NCBI GenBank assembly: GCA_009193035.1
Contig: SWDT01000005.1
Location: forward strand, 372,001-436,000
DNA length: 64,000 nucleotides
Direction: 5' to 3'
DNA from: Halicephalobus mephisto
Taxonomy: Eukaryota > Nematoda > Chromadorea > Rhabditida > Panagrolaimidae
Shown: positions 22,901-36,472 of the stretch, one piece after another
Layout of the letters: each line of letters begins with the position of its first letter
Position numbering within the stretch: position 1 is the first letter of the stretch
Made by a program: the position numbers and the translations under genes
The notes under the pieces: generated by a model
Told to the model about the DNA's origin: nothing
Databases searched by the model: none
The model's input: the letters and a program-made list of their open reading frames with translations, nothing else

Positions 22901-23032
22901 ATATAAATTTGAATATATATGTTTTTAAAGAAGTTAAAGAACCATTCTAAACCAAACATGATCAGTAGAGAGCAATTGTCTCGAAACGAAAATGGCCGCG
23001 ATTCTTTCAAGTTCATCTGAATCGAGAAATTA

Positions 23033-23040
23033 TGACGTCA
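23033..23040. promoter_or_regulatory. CRE-like palindrome TGACGTCA upstream of GOT1
   Basis: Perfect TGACGTCA palindrome 233 bp before the GOT1 start, in a moderate-GC upstream block (22980-23270). Candidate bZIP site; function inferred from sequence only. Confidence 0.4.
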
Positions 23041-23272
23041 TTTTATATGTTTTATCTTTGAATTTTTTGTATAAGTTTCGTACTTTTTGTTATCTTCGTT
23101 GTTTTCGCTACAATCGTAGTTGCTTCAAAGTAAATTCCGCGCGAGATTTAAAGTTGCACATAAAAACCGATTTTTTGCTGACGTTGCAATTTCGCGTCTT
23201 CGAGCCCCGCGTCCAGTCGACTTCCCTAAACCCCAGCCCTGTTTTCAGTTGTGATATTTCGGTTCATGTGCC

Positions 23273-24228
23273 ATGAATTTCGAAATCAGCAACACTAAAC
23301 GTAAGTTTTGTTTTTTATTTTTATATAAAAATTAACTTTTCAGAGATAGGCATCGGACTGTCGATATTTGGAGTCACTTTTGTTTGTTTGGGTATAATTT
23401 TATTCTTTGATGGAGCATTATTGGCTATTGGAAACGTGAGTTTTATTCGCTTATATAAAAATATAAATGATTTTTTAGTTATTATTTATTGTTGGAATAA
23501 CGTTGGTTATTGGAATCCAACGAGCGTCATTATTCTTTTTTCAATGGCACAAGGCGAAAGGTAGTGGTCTTTTTTTCGGAGGAATCCTGGTCCTTTTACT
23601 CGGTTGGCCCTTCATTGGGATGCTTATCGAAAGTTGGGGCTTCGTGTTGCTGTTTGGAGGATTTCTGCCTACTGTGGTGAACTTTATTCGGCAATTGCCC
23701 ATTGTTGGGAACTTGACATATCTCCCTGGAATTCGACAAGTAAGTTTATTCATTTACAATCTCAATTACAAACAAAACGAGCACTTTTCGACGAGTTATT
23801 TTAGTGTTAATTGTGGTTTTTAGGATGTTTATTAATAGTTCTATATATGAAAATCAATTTGAGGGTTTTATACCTCATGCAATCTTGATTTAGAGGTTTT
23901 CAGATCTGGCTAAAATGCAGTTTTAAATATGGATTGCGAAATAACCATCACACAAAACCAAATTTTAGACTACTTTTATTTCTGGAAATCCACGTCGAAA
24001 TGACTAAAAAAGTTGATTCATAATTTTTTTAATGATTTCGAAGTAGTTCAGAATTGCAAAATCAGCATTTTAGGTTATTTTCGTTTCTAAAAAGTTCCAG
24101 AAATGCGCGTTGAGACAATTTTATAAAATTACTTATTTTCAATTTTTACACTTTTACACTTTTATGCATTAATGTACTTGTTTTAGTGTCTCGATCGATT
24201 AGCTCCAGAGCACAAGTACCCCGTCTGA
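23273..24228 (+). CDS. GOT1-like ER-to-Golgi vesicle transport protein
   Basis: GOT1 family, a small four-span membrane protein of the early secretory pathway that promotes COPII vesicle trafficking. Exons: 23273-23300, 23344-23435, 23479-23739 and 24187-24228; all phases agree and give 140 aa, the expected length. It begins [19 protein letters not shown], with hydrophobic segments [52 protein letters not shown] and [20 protein letters not shown], then [15 protein letters not shown], the family signature near the end. The last exon encodes [13 protein letters not shown]. Divergently oriented from the small membrane-protein gene. Confidence 0.92.
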
Positions 24229-24530
24229 AGTAAGCATATGAAGAACCCGGGTAACTAGCTCAACTCGAGGCCTTGTCCCGTGCAGCCAATCATATTTATT
24301 ACTAGGCCGAGATATAAAATATTGATTTCTCTTCCTTTACTTGAACTGCAATCTCAATTTTACTAACTTTCTGTATATTGCGGGGAATAATTTCAAAGTA
24401 CTTTTTGAGGGGAATTGACAGAAACGAATTTCTTTATTTTGAAAATGAAAGATGAATTAATTTCGATTTTTACATTGCAGAATTTTTATTCAGTTTGCAT
24501 TCCATTATTTAATACAAAACAATGGAGGAA

Positions 24531-25502
24531 TTATTGTTGAGTAGTTTCCTCAACTGGGACTTCGGTGGTGGGGTTGGGACTGGGGTTGGGGCTAGGGTTG
24601 GGGCTAGGGTTGGGACTGGGGTTAGGGTTGGGAGTAGTGTCAGGCTGGACTTCTCCGCTTTCACTGCTGCTGCTGTTACTGTTGCTGTCGCTTTCGCTTT
24701 CGCTGCTGTGACTTCCGGAACCTCTGCCACTATGGTCTTCGTTGCTGTGGCTTCCGGAACCTCTGCCTCCTCGGTGTCCTTTACCGTGACGGCGACCGTG
24801 ACGTCTACCTTCGTCTCTGTTGCGATTGTGATGTCCGAGACAACGACCCTGAGTTGCTGGGACGAGTGAGAGAAGTTCGCGAACGTCGTTGTCGTCAGCG
24901 GCCTTGAGGGCTTCCTTAATTTGATCGCATTCCTGGTCCTTAGTGATGGAGTCGTCAAGAATGATTTTCTTGATCTCTTCATACAAAGCTTGAACAGATT
25001 CAACAGAGTTAGAAACAGCTTCATCAGCTTCAGCAGTCTTGTTTTCGATCCATTCAGAAACCTGTGTCTTCCATTCTTCGTATTTTTCCTAAAAAAAATA
25101 AAAAAATTTAATTATTATTTTAGAAAATTTTTAATTATTATTTTAGAAAACTTTTAATTATTATTTTAGAAAATTTTTAATTATTATTTTAGAAATATTT
25201 ACCTTTACAGTTTCACTTTTGTCGGAAATCCAGGCGTCTTGAGCGGATTTAATTTCAGCTTTAGTCAAGTCGGAATTTCTCTCGATGGAGAACCATTGTT
25301 TGAGATCACTTCTGGTGACTTCAGGTCCGATTAAGAAGCTCGGGAAAGGAAATCCTTCGAATTCTACAGGTCCTCTAGATGGACGGTTTCCTTTGGATTC
25401 GGAAAATCCAAAAAATTTGAATGGATTCAAACTAAATCCAAAACTGGTGGAAATTAAGAAAACAAAAATAATTGTCGTTTTCATAATTGACAAAAAATTC
25501 AT
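24531..25502 (-). CDS. Secreted SXP/RAL-2 (DUF148)-like protein with Pro/Asn tail
   Basis: Two exons (25502-25203 and 25088-24531) join in phase to 285 aa; starting at the second ATG (25484) gives 279 aa and the cleaner signal peptide MKTTIIFVFLISTSFGFS. The helical part (EVTRSDLKQWFSIERNSDLT, KAEIKSAQDAW, then YEEWKTQVSEWI and a terminal LLSLVPATQGR) looks like the nematode SXP/RAL-2 family, whose role is unknown. After it come a His/Arg/Gly-rich stretch, an Asp/Ser/Glu-rich stretch, and a tail of (PNPS)n units. The low-complexity tail is unlike typical family members. Domain assignment is by pattern only. Confidence 0.75.
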
Positions 25503-28500
25503 TAAATGATTAAAATGGAGGACTTTTATATGGGAAAAACAGAAAAGTAAACAGTATTTGACAGTGATTTTTGTTTTTTCAGCTGGTCTGATTCCGCTTT
25601 GTTCCGGAGGATTCCTACGCAAAATTTTGTTTCTTTTCATAAAAATTTTATAACCAAACACTCAAAGATCATGGAAAAATAATCACCATTATGAATCATA
25701 GATAATAGATCAAAATCACTTTTTATATATTGTTTGCAAAAATGTAAGTTATTAATTTCTACAAAATGCTTCTGAAACAAATTTTTAGGATTTTACAATG
25801 AGAAAGAATCTTGCAAAAGCGCAAGCGACTCGGAGAATACGGTCCCGGAACGAAGATCCCTGCATTACTGTAATTATAAAACAGCCGTGTGTTAACTTTT
25901 ATTTTCTTCAATTTTTCTTTTCACGTGTCGTTGATATATCGGATAAGTGTGATATTTCTCTTCTATATGTTCTTGGAACGAAGATCCCTGCATTACTGTA
26001 ATTATAAAACAGTAATGTATTAACTTTTATTTTTTCTAATTTTTCCTTTCACGTGTTGTTGATATATAATTTTAATATTTCTATCTTCCACATGGTCCCG
26101 GAACAAAGAATCCTGAATTATTTTACACAAAAAATAACTGTTGGTTGTGTTAATTTGTATTTTTTGTTCTTGTTTTCCCCTAATTTTTATCTGCCGTTGA
26201 TATATTTAAAAACTTTATCTCCCTATCTTCCACGTAATTCTGGAACGAAGACCCCTACCTGTCAATTAACCACGTCATTGTAGCTAAAAAAGCATCTGTA
26301 TGTTGTGTTATTTCGAGACATTGTGGATTTCATTGTATTATTGCTTGTAGAAGAATAGAGCCATCTTCCCCAACTCTGCACACCGAATAAGAAAGTTTTA
26401 ATTCTTAAATTTTTGCTTTAAAAGCGTTTGTTGAATTCTGGAAGATTCCAGAAGGTCATATGGGAATTCAGAAGCTTCCTTTTCATGTTGAAAGATTCTG
26501 GAAAATTTTACAAACTTCTTTTGTTCTTAACAACTAACATTTTATAAAACTTTGAAAACTTGTGGAATTTTAATTTTTTAAATAAATGATTAAAATTGTT
26601 GAGTTTATTTCGTAATCTTTGGTTCATTAATGTTTTGTTGAAATTACAAATGTTGAGGAATCACTTGATTTTTTTGGTAGCTGATCAAAAAAATTAAAAT
26701 TTGCGAAAAAATGATCACTGCTAAATTTTAAAAAAATCGGATTAAATTTTTTTAGATTTTAGGGTTGTTCAAATATGTCACTCCTTATTGATCAACTATT
26801 ATCTCTAATTTCGATTATTTGTCGAAAAAAATCCAAATATCACATAGGTGACTGTCAACAAAAAAATCCTTTGCTATATTGTTCATTTTAATTGAGTAAA
26901 TAACGAACAGACAAAGCGGAAGTTCATTCTCTGGGGGACTGTTTGGAGGGTTCAGGAAATCATCCATAGAAGGTCTATTCGCATGGGAAGACTTAAGAGT
27001 TCATTCTCGGATGAGGCTAGGATCAGATTCATAAATAGGTTTAGATGTTAATTTTCTGTGGTGATTAGGAGTTAAATCTCTAGTTTCATTTGAAAATTTA
27101 GACAAGTTTAGATGTTAATTTTCTGTGATGTTTAGCAATTTTTTTCCAGATGAGTTTAGAAATATAATTGCAAATAGGTTTAGAAGTTTGTTCTCATATG
27201 AGGCTGGAGATTTATCCATAGATGAGTTTAGGGATGTATTTAAAATCCAGAGTTAGCCTTCAGAACCCAAGATTCTGGAAGTTGACTATTGATTCTGATT
27301 CTAGATTCTGAATCTATGGATTCTATTACAGTATTATGGGTGCTTTTCGCTCAGTTCCTATTCTAAAATTTGAATGTAAATGCTTGAGACAGAAATGCCA
27401 CATAACTGTTTAACTTTTTCATTACTGGTTAAATTACTGATTTTTAAAGACAAGTAATTAGTTTTTGTTTCTGACAAAATGACAGCTCTTATCGCGGGTC
27501 CCTCAGGCACTCAAATCCTTGTTGGAAGTACTTCTACCTATAGGTAGTCAATTTGGAAATTATTTCATTTTTAAAATCAAGGAAAAAACAATCATTTGAA
27601 TCTATCTTCAAAATTGTCAGTAATTCAGAATTTATGAATTTTTAGAAATTATTTCTCTCCGAATCCTCTTCCCTAAGGGAAAAAATTATTTTTTAATTTC
27701 TGCTGATTCTACAGAACCTCTAACTTCTTTGACTCTAGAACCCCCCTTTGACCGTATAACCCCAACTCCGTTCGACCTCGTAAAACTCCTTAACCCTGTA
27801 GAACCTCCTAATCTTCTTCCTTTGACTTTATATAACCTTCAACCCTGTAGAACTCCCTACCCCTCTTTTTTTACCGTATATAATTTTCAACTCTCTTTGA
27901 TCTTCAACCCTGTAGAACTCCCTAATCTCTCCTGACTCTACGGAACCCTGTCTGGAACAAAACCACAATTGTTATTGGAATTTAATAGATAAGCATGTGA
28001 ATAAATCAATTTATTTGTTTTTTATGTACATTTGAACAGGAATTATCTGGGAATCAAATAGGAGATCTCTGGAAAATAAATTTGGATTTTTTTCAATTAA
28101 ATTAGAAGTGGAAGCCGGTTTAAGGTACCTCGATGACATATACTGGATGTTATTTCTGAAAATATATAAATTAAAATCGCATTTTTGTAAAAATAAACTT
28201 TTTAACAAATAGTTTTGAGTGAATTTTTAGAATTTATTTAAAAATCGGAAATTTAGAAACTTGGAATTTTTTGGGAGATTTTAGAATGAATTCAGAAGCC
28301 TCTGTGAGATTTTAGAAGACTCCAGAATCTCTCTACTGAGATTTCGAAAACTTGTAGAATTCTAGAAGACTTCAAAATGTTTTATGAAATTTTAGAAGAC
28401 TTCAGAATCCTTCCAAATGAATCTGGAAGGCTCTATAAAATTTTGGAAGACTCCAGAATCCTTACATTCAGATTCTGAAATTTCCATTAAAGCTCCAAAA

Positions 28501-29119
28501 ACCTCCAGAATCTTCCAAAATCCAAATAACAAAACTAAAAATTACGAAATAGTCTCGACACGAATTTCTAAAATCTTCCAAATTCCAAAATATTCTAAAA
28601 AATCCTACAGTATCTCAATAAATTTAAAAAAAAACAAACCTTTAAATTTTCAAATTTTTTTTACTTCTTCTATTAGGCAAATATTCAATATCCCTAGTAG
28701 GATGAATAATTGTAATCATTTTTTAAAATTTTTTCAAAAATAATATTTCTTCAAAAAAATACTAAATTAACAAGAAAAAAAATTTCTTTTTATTTCAAAA
28801 TCTATGAATCCGCCTTCTGTGCCTGTCTCACGTCCGCACTACGACCAAAACGGACATTTCTAATTTTATTTTTTTACAAATTCCATTTAGTTCACTCCCA
28901 GGTCCATTTTTTAAAGTTCAACAAGAGATCAGATGTTAATCTAAAATTTCGTTCTCATGTTGAACTTTTTTGGAAAAGACCATTTTCAAGATTCTCATCT
29001 ACCGTAATCCATATGCAAAAATAAATGTTAAAATTTATCAAACTCAACAAAAATCTTGAATCAAACCTTGTCAATGAGTTCAATCTAGATCTCACTCAAA
29101 AAGATAAGATTCAAAAACA
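25503..29119. other. 3.6 kb intergenic region, repeats only
   Basis: No gene is supported. Visible content: a ~135-bp repeat in three copies (25795-26260) with GAACGAAGATCCCTGCATTA; a degenerate array at 26930-27260 with TAGGTTTAGATGTTAATTTT; a C-rich array at 27720-27950 with TAACCCTGTAGAACTCCCTA; and an array at 28240-28600 with AGACTCCAGAATCC. The open frames in this interval are translations of repeats. Confidence 0.5.
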
Positions 29120-32100
29120 TTAATCATCACTATCAGAAAAAACAACTTTTCTCGTATCCATTGCTTCAATTTGCGGACTTTCTGATTTTTCCTTGAAGAC
29201 TATATATGGATTGAAGAATATATCAAACGATCCAGTTCCGCCTTTGATCAATTGTCCCGTAACGATTCTCGCCGACGGTGAATGGAGATAATCATCATAA
29301 CCTAAAATTAAAAACAATTTTAATTTTTGAATACTACTTTTCCATTCGTAATTGAAATGATTCATAACTTTTTTCATTAAAAAACACATTTGACGTCAAA
29401 TTCACTACATTATTAATTTCGTTTTTAGTAATAAAATTCTAAAAATAAAATCCCAATCCACGTGATTCATCATTTTTCAGACAATTTCAACCTTAAGTAA
29501 TTCCAAAAGTACATTCGTCTTTCCAAAACAATGCACTTACAACTCCAGCTTCAAAAACCGTTTAGAGACTGCATTCACATGACGTCAAAAGACCGATCGA
29601 GGTCTAGAGAAAATTTCCATCCCCAAACGAAAAAAACGAAACTAAACTCCTGCGGCGTTGGTGTCAATTTAACGAACAAATCAAATAAAAACCACCCATT
29701 TTATATCAATAGAAATCTCCAAAAACCACTCCAAATCCCTTTTCAACACACTTATGCTATTTCCATTAAAAATTATTTTTTGTATTTCCAAAATTCCAAA
29801 ACTTTTCAATGACACTAAAATTACAAACATTCACTTATTCAAGAACTACTTGTCACACGATCCATCACCCACGTATCACATTGTCTTCAAATCCAATGTT
29901 ACAATTAAAAAAAAACACCAATTTCCCGAACATGCGAAAATAAACATCTCATTTAGCGCAAAAAACTCTGACATCATCAACACTAATTACATTTGTAATG
30001 TCAGAAAACAAAAAAGACCGAAAAGTAACTTCTCAACTATGATTCTTTTCAAACCAAAAACCAATAAATCAATTCCAGTTCGATCTACCAAAACATTTTT
30101 TAAAATTACAATAACAAAAATCTCACCTCCAATTACAGTATCCCTCATAAACGTCATAGTCGTTTCAAAAGTCATTTTCTGTAATGGCGATGGACTCGAC
30201 GCCATTGCTGTTCTCGAAAAAGGTGCAATTTTCCCAGTAAAAGTCATATAATCAGCAACAAGCGTCAAATGTCTTGGATTAACATCAATACCATAAACAC
30301 TAAACACATTGTTCATCTCCTGAAAAACGAAAATTAACAAAGAGCCAGAACAACAAAACAAACCTTAACAATGGATCTATTACACGCTTCAACTCCATAT
30401 TTACTCAGCATCAAATTCAAATCATTAGAATATATGGAATTCACATCCAGAAGGTCTGCAGATTCGTAAAACGCCTGAAGCAAAACACCGAGATTAAATC
30501 CAAAACAATATCAAAAACATAAGGTGACACTATGCCATAAGCAATAACACCTCCCGGCTCTCAACAATAAGTGCGACCTCATCGAGTTCTTTTCAAAAGA
30601 AACCCATCCCTGGTTGTGAATAACAAAGTTCTGAGAGATACTGACCTACTAGGACCCATTCGAATACACATAAAAGCAGGCTCAATCGCCATTTCAATCA
30701 GTCCACTTTTACTCTCATCCCAATTCCAATACAACTACTACTAGTCCAGCGACTTCCAGTGCTTCAAAAAATTCATTACCTATAAGGGCAGGATACTTCG
30801 GATTATTCCTTTCCTTTTGGATTAGTGCGTTATACCACCCGCACCAGAAAGGATTGGTCCAGAGCAACAAGGTGTCTAGAGCGGATGCATGCCATGGTTA
30901 GTTGTCCTGATTAACTACTCACCGGGCTTGCATTCCCTCTGGACATTCTTTTCCGTTTACTGCCATACTGGAGTTCCCCTGCCCAAATCTGATCAGATTC
31001 TGGTTTGGCACGCGGAATTTCAGCATGGCATAAATGGAGCAACTCCTACTGTTCTCCAACTTGCGTTCATCCCACCCAACCCGAATGTGTCGTCGTAGTC
31101 CTGTCATCTATCATCATGACTAGATGACCACATTCAGCTTGGTTGGATTAACGTTCAAAAACCAACCTCCAAATTAATTCCTTGTGTCTGCAAGATTCTA
31201 ACTTCTTTGCCATCTTTCTGCTCAGTCCTAATGACGCATTTTTCAACACGTTCCGTTTGATGGATGATAAAGTTCTCAACAACATTCTCCACAATTGAAT
31301 TAACATTAACCTTGCTTCGGTCCAAAAGAAGCTGAAACCACCATTCCATCAATGATTATGACGAGCCGAGAATGTGTCCTACGGTCAGTATTCTTTGAAA
31401 TTACTCACCGGGAACACATTCTCTTTTTGTCGTGAGTCATTAAACAATTACAAACAGAACCCACCTTGATCGTGAACATACACCATCGACTATGTTTAGT
31501 ATCAAATGAATAATCTTCACATTGTGCTGCCGAATTAATAACTCTCTAAAAAACCGAAAAATAAAATTCCATATATAAAAACCTACATTTCTCCTAGCTT
31601 CGACGTTTTCATTATAACCATTTTCATCTCCATTTCCCATCTCTTCATCTTCATCATCCTCTTTATCACTTTCCTCTTGTTCTGCCAATTGTAAAAATGC
31701 ACTTTCTATATTCATAGGTTCTTTCATCGCCACTTCTGCTTCTTCCACATCTTCACCTTCATATTCCGCAGCATCATCTAAATGTCTATTTCTTAATCTC
31801 GCTTCTCCTGCATCTATTTCCGGTCCTGCTTCTATTTCTTCATCACTACTTTCATCATCTCTTCGTTTTTTTTGTTGTATATCACTTTCATCTACTCCAT
31901 CATTTGCCATTTTCAACTTCCTATGAACAATCGCATCAAAATTCTGCATATCTCTCATCATTCTATTAATCTGACTACATACTTGTCTAATAAACGACGC
32001 TTCCAAAGCTTTAATAACTCTTGAACGCGAAACATGTCTTGCCGAAACCTCTCTATTTTTAGCCTTCGCTATCTCAATACCAATAATAAATATTCTATCA

Positions 32101-35100
32101 CTTCCTAACGGTGTGACGTTAATCCTTTCTTCGATTCTAACACCTTTAATACATTGTTTCAAATAAATCCTATTAAATTTCGCTTTTAATTTCTCCACAT
32201 CCTCTTCTGTCACTGTATCAAATATTCTAATTTCTGCCGATGGGGTTGCAATTCTTGCTCCAGACGTCATTAAAATCTCTCTCAATCTCGGAATACCTAA
32301 TGTAACATTCATTTCACCTCTACCAGCAAAATGAAAAGTATTCAACGTCATTTGAGTTGACGGTTCACCAATCGATTGTGCAGCTAAAAGTCCTACATTC
32401 TCACCTGGTTCAACAAGTGCACGAAGTCCTTTCCAAAAAATAGATTTCTTAAATCCCTCATTAGCAAAATCCATTTTTTTCATATACTTATCCAACTCAA
32501 ATAACATTTTTTCCGGCAATGCACCTAAAGTTCTATAAACATTAAATTGGACATCCACCGGATCCGGCACTGCAGATCCCGATTCATTTCTCCATTGTCG
32601 TCGTTCTTCCTCCTCAAGTTCAAACCACTTCTTAACAATATCCTTTTTCCTCATTCCAGTAAAATGTGTAGAAAAATCAGAAAATCCAGATTTAAATACT
32701 CTTTTCTCATTTGGTTGTTTTTTCATTCTTTTTCTTATTTTTTTAAAAACTTTTTCAGCTGCTTCTATGTTGAACTGTTCTTCTCTCGCTTCATTTGGAA
32801 CAGAACTTTCTCTCAAAGCTTGCAAATTTCTCTCAAGAAAACCAAACTGTTTAGGATTCAAAAATGTCGCTCTTCCAACATCAAGTCCATCTTCACCATA
32901 TTTAAACTGAATAACACTTCCATCATGATCTCGTACAGTACCATCATAATTAGCTGTAATTCCTTCCAAATGTTTAATAATACATCTTTGCAAATAACCA
33001 GATCTCGAAGTTTTGACAGCTGTATCAATAAGACCTTCACGTCCTGCCATTGTATGAAAAAACAATTCTTGTGGATCAATACCTGTTAAAAATCTTTGAT
33101 CAACAAAACCACCAGCACGTGGAGACGGATCAAACGATTTAAACGACGGTAAAGTTCTTCCTGTAGCCGATAAACCAGGACGTTGACCTTCCAATTCAAT
33201 TTGACCAAGAGCACAAGAAATCTGAATAGCATTAACAGAAGAACCTTTAGCTCCAGATTGAATCATCAACTGTAGACTATTCTGTGGAAACGATCTAATC
33301 AATCCATTAGGGACACAAGCGCTAAAAAAACATTTCAAATAACCAAGTAAAAACAAAACCATCATAACTATAAAATTTAAAAAACATTCTTAATTGTAAA
33401 ATTTAGAAAAAAAATATTTAAACATAAAATATAAACAAAAAAATACTTTTAATTATAAAAATTTAACGAAAAAGTTATTGTCAATCATAAATTTCAAACA
33501 AAAAACTATTTTTAATTATAAAAATAAAAAATTTAAGGAAAACCTACTTTGTAATACTAGTATTATATTTCCCAAGAATCTGTTTCATAGTAAAATCCAA
33601 CATTTTCACATCATTCTTAATTTTGTTATTATTATTATATGCTTTAGCACATGAATGTTTAATCATCAAACATGTCGCATCATCAGGCAAATTAAAGGCT
33701 TTTTTAACAACATTTTCTCCTTCTTTTCTAAGATGTCTGATAATTTTCCTTCTTTCTTTGTTTGAATTACGTTTAACCAAAATATCAGCAACACCTAACG
33801 AAAAACCATGAAATTGAAGATATGTCGTAAAACATCTCGAAAAACAGCTCATTATTTGAGTTGCAACCTTATGTCCATACAATTCATAACAACAATGAAT
33901 TAAACCATATTGAGTTGCACCATAATGAGCCTTATCCAATACACCATTAACCAATGCTCCTCGAGAAAATATAACTTCCGATTCAGACATTTCAAATTTC
34001 GGTGGTGGCAAATCATCCACTTTCCAACAAGAAATAGAAGTTTTAGCTTTTCCACACAAATTAATCAATTGAGCACCATCAGGAACACAATTCTGGACAA
34101 TACACGTTATTACTTGTTTTCCTGTCCATAATTTTTCTGGATAAAAAATAGCTGGTAATGGAATTTTAAATCTTTTAGTACATTTCCCAAATGCAGTCAA
34201 AACCAAATGAGTAAAATCTTTTTTCGTCAAATATGTATCTCTAAGCGTCAATAATACACCCGAAACAACATGATCTTGAATAAGTCCCAAAATCGGTGTT
34301 CCATCCTTAGGTACTAAATAACTACTTCCAACATTAACCAATTCTCTTGCTTCAACTTGACCAACCATATTCTGAATAAAATGACCATTCATTTCATCAC
34401 CATCAAAATCAGCATTATAAGCTTTACAGGGAGCATAATTCATTCTCAATGCTCTTTGTCCTTTTAATATTCTTACTCTATGGCCCATAATTGACGGTTT
34501 ATGTAACGAAGGCTGACGATTCATCAAAACCATTTCATTCTGAAGCAAATGTCTATATACCGTAACAGATCCATCAGTTTTCGTTCCTGGATCAAGCAAT
34601 CTCGAGTATTGTCTTCTTTCTTTCTCATTCTCACTCAAAATCCTCTTATCATTATCATTCCCATTACTACTCACATAATTCGCTCCTGGATAACTTTGAG
34701 GACCTCTTTCAATATATTCTCTCATTTTGTTGATATTCAATCCAGAAACAGAAGATGGAAAAGTAAGTTTCTTCGCAAATATTTCAGGAATTCCAATTTC
34801 ATCAATATCCAAATACGGATCAGGAGTAATAACAGACCTACAAGCGTAATTGACTCTTTTTCCCATCATGTTCATTCTAAAAAGACCTTGTTTCTTTTCC
34901 AACAATTGACGAATTCCGGAAGGAGCACCAGGTTCAGTTTTCGTCGGTTCATTATCATACAAAGCATTAACTTTCATCTGGAGGTCAATATAAGCAAAGT
35001 GAAGTTTCTCGTTCAAATCATTTCCTTTAAGTCTGTCTTTGTACTCCAATCTAAATTTCTCAACAAATTCATCATTTCTCTTCGGATCCATTGCCAATCG

Positions 35101-36472
35101 AGTGCAAACAACAGCTTCATTGCTTTCCAGAATTTTCCGGAGAGCAACTGTTTGGGAATCTTCGAAACGGTCACCTTGGAAAAACCTTATCGGACGATAT
35201 TTAGTCGGCGGAACCAAAAGTAGTTCGTAAAACAAAACATCCATAGGGCATTCTTTCTTGTCGTTCTGAAGACCCCTAATGAGACGAAAACACTAAATCG
35301 AAACTCACCCTGTCAAATAGTGGAAAGAGTTTTTTCAGAATCTCACGTTCGTTCCTCCACAAAAGACGAAAATGCTCACGGACTTCGGCTCCTCTCCAAG
35401 TTAACTTGTCACATTTCAAAGTAGCCACATCTTCAAGTTGTTGTTTCAAGGCATTCTTAGCATTCGCTACAACTACTCCATTGCCATCATCTACGCCGTT
35501 GATTTCAGCGACTTCATCCATGTATTCTTCAATGGGTCCATCGTCAAGCTTCATCGCTAACGTCTTTGAGATTTTCGATTTTCCCAAGCCAGAAGATCCA
35601 AAATCGACCAAGATCGAACGATTGTCGTCGTTTCTCAGGTTTCCATTACGTCCCTTGCACAGAGGACAGACAACCCTGTGTTTGAACTGGAATTAAATGA
35701 ATTTAAAACTAATTTAAAATACAAAAACCTTACCAATTGATCTTTCAAGTAATCTCTCATCAAGGTGTTCCTCAGATCGATGGCGTTTTTCGTAGGTGCT
35801 GTGTATTCTTTTTTAAGTTGCTCGATGGTTTTTCCAGTTAGTTCACAAATGGTTTCGTCGAACTTCTCTGCATTGACGGCCATCTGATGAAGTATGTTGA
35901 TATTATCCTCTTTAGTTTCGGCGGTATCAATATGGTCCTTAATCTGGTTATAGAGAGCTTCGGCCCGAGACACCAGTCCAAGTTCAATACAGCGCAATTG
36001 TGTCATTAGTAATTTCGTCCTTGGAGACCTCGTATTGCACATGAAGCGATGGCAGTGAATACAACTTCCTTTGAGCAACTAAACATAGGAGGTGTTGCAA
36101 GTTTTTATATGAAAACTAAAGCAAAAACTCACATTGTAGAGGAAAGGGAAGAGCACCGGGTTGAAGGCAGGGACGTCCAGGTGGATATAGCCAAAATGGC
36201 CAGGACAGAACTTTCCGTAACTCCTACAGTACTCACATCTGTCGTGGAAGTCAATCGGACCCAGTCTGCCATCGTAGAGACCGTTGGGAAGGGGATAACC
36301 GAGCTTCAAATTGGGCACTAGATAAATTTAAATTTACTCAACTTACAGTATCGAAAGTCTGAGCATTGTGGATATGCACAACTGCTAACGACTTGATCTC
36401 AGACGCTGAGTACGCCCTGAGACTGAATTTGTCGAATTCCATATATGGAACGGGCTCCTTTCGTCGAGCCAT
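29120..36472 (-). CDS. rpoa-1: DNA-directed RNA polymerase I largest subunit
   Basis: Catalytic subunit of the nucleolar polymerase that makes the rRNA precursor. Eleven exons: 36472-36347, 36303-36133, 36078-35734, 35686-35309, 35265-33548, 33321-31587, 31545-31465, 31331-31167, 30474-30364, 30319-30127, 29301-29120; all phases agree, total about 1,734 aa, near the usual ~1,700. Features in order: clamp zinc site (CEYCRSYGKFCPGHFG, then CIHCH and CPLC), rudder/lid region (KKQGLFRMNMMGKRVNYACR), active-site metal loop NADFDGDEMN, funnel (QSGAKGSSVNAIQISC), trigger-loop region (GEPSTQMTLNTFHFAGRGEM), an acidic insert (about 31620-31880) typical of Pol I, and a conserved C-terminus (LVADYMTFTGK...GGTGSFDIF). 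The second-exon acceptor is the AAG before CTCGGT because an earlier AG breaks the phase. A TTTTTTCCAG acceptor sits 6 nt before the ATG. Confidence 0.95.
30475..31166. other. Unusually GC-balanced intron 8 of the Pol I gene
   Basis: Unlike the other, AT-rich introns of this gene, this ~690 bp intron is near balanced composition. Homology around it runs straight from GINLE to AFYESADLLD, so no exon is needed. A minus-strand frame (31107-30919) ends at a donor-like CCCGGTGAGT. May hold an ncRNA, a decayed insertion, or an alternative exon. Confidence 0.4.

Noticed and set aside
31440..31586. C-terminal extension of the long Pol I frame past ARRN
   Set aside because: It reads into intron 6; the GTAGGT donor at 31586 and homology in the next exon show the true splice.
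32547..33089. 180-codon plus-strand frame opposite the Pol I exon
   Set aside because: Shadow of the strongly conserved minus-strand Pol I coding sequence.
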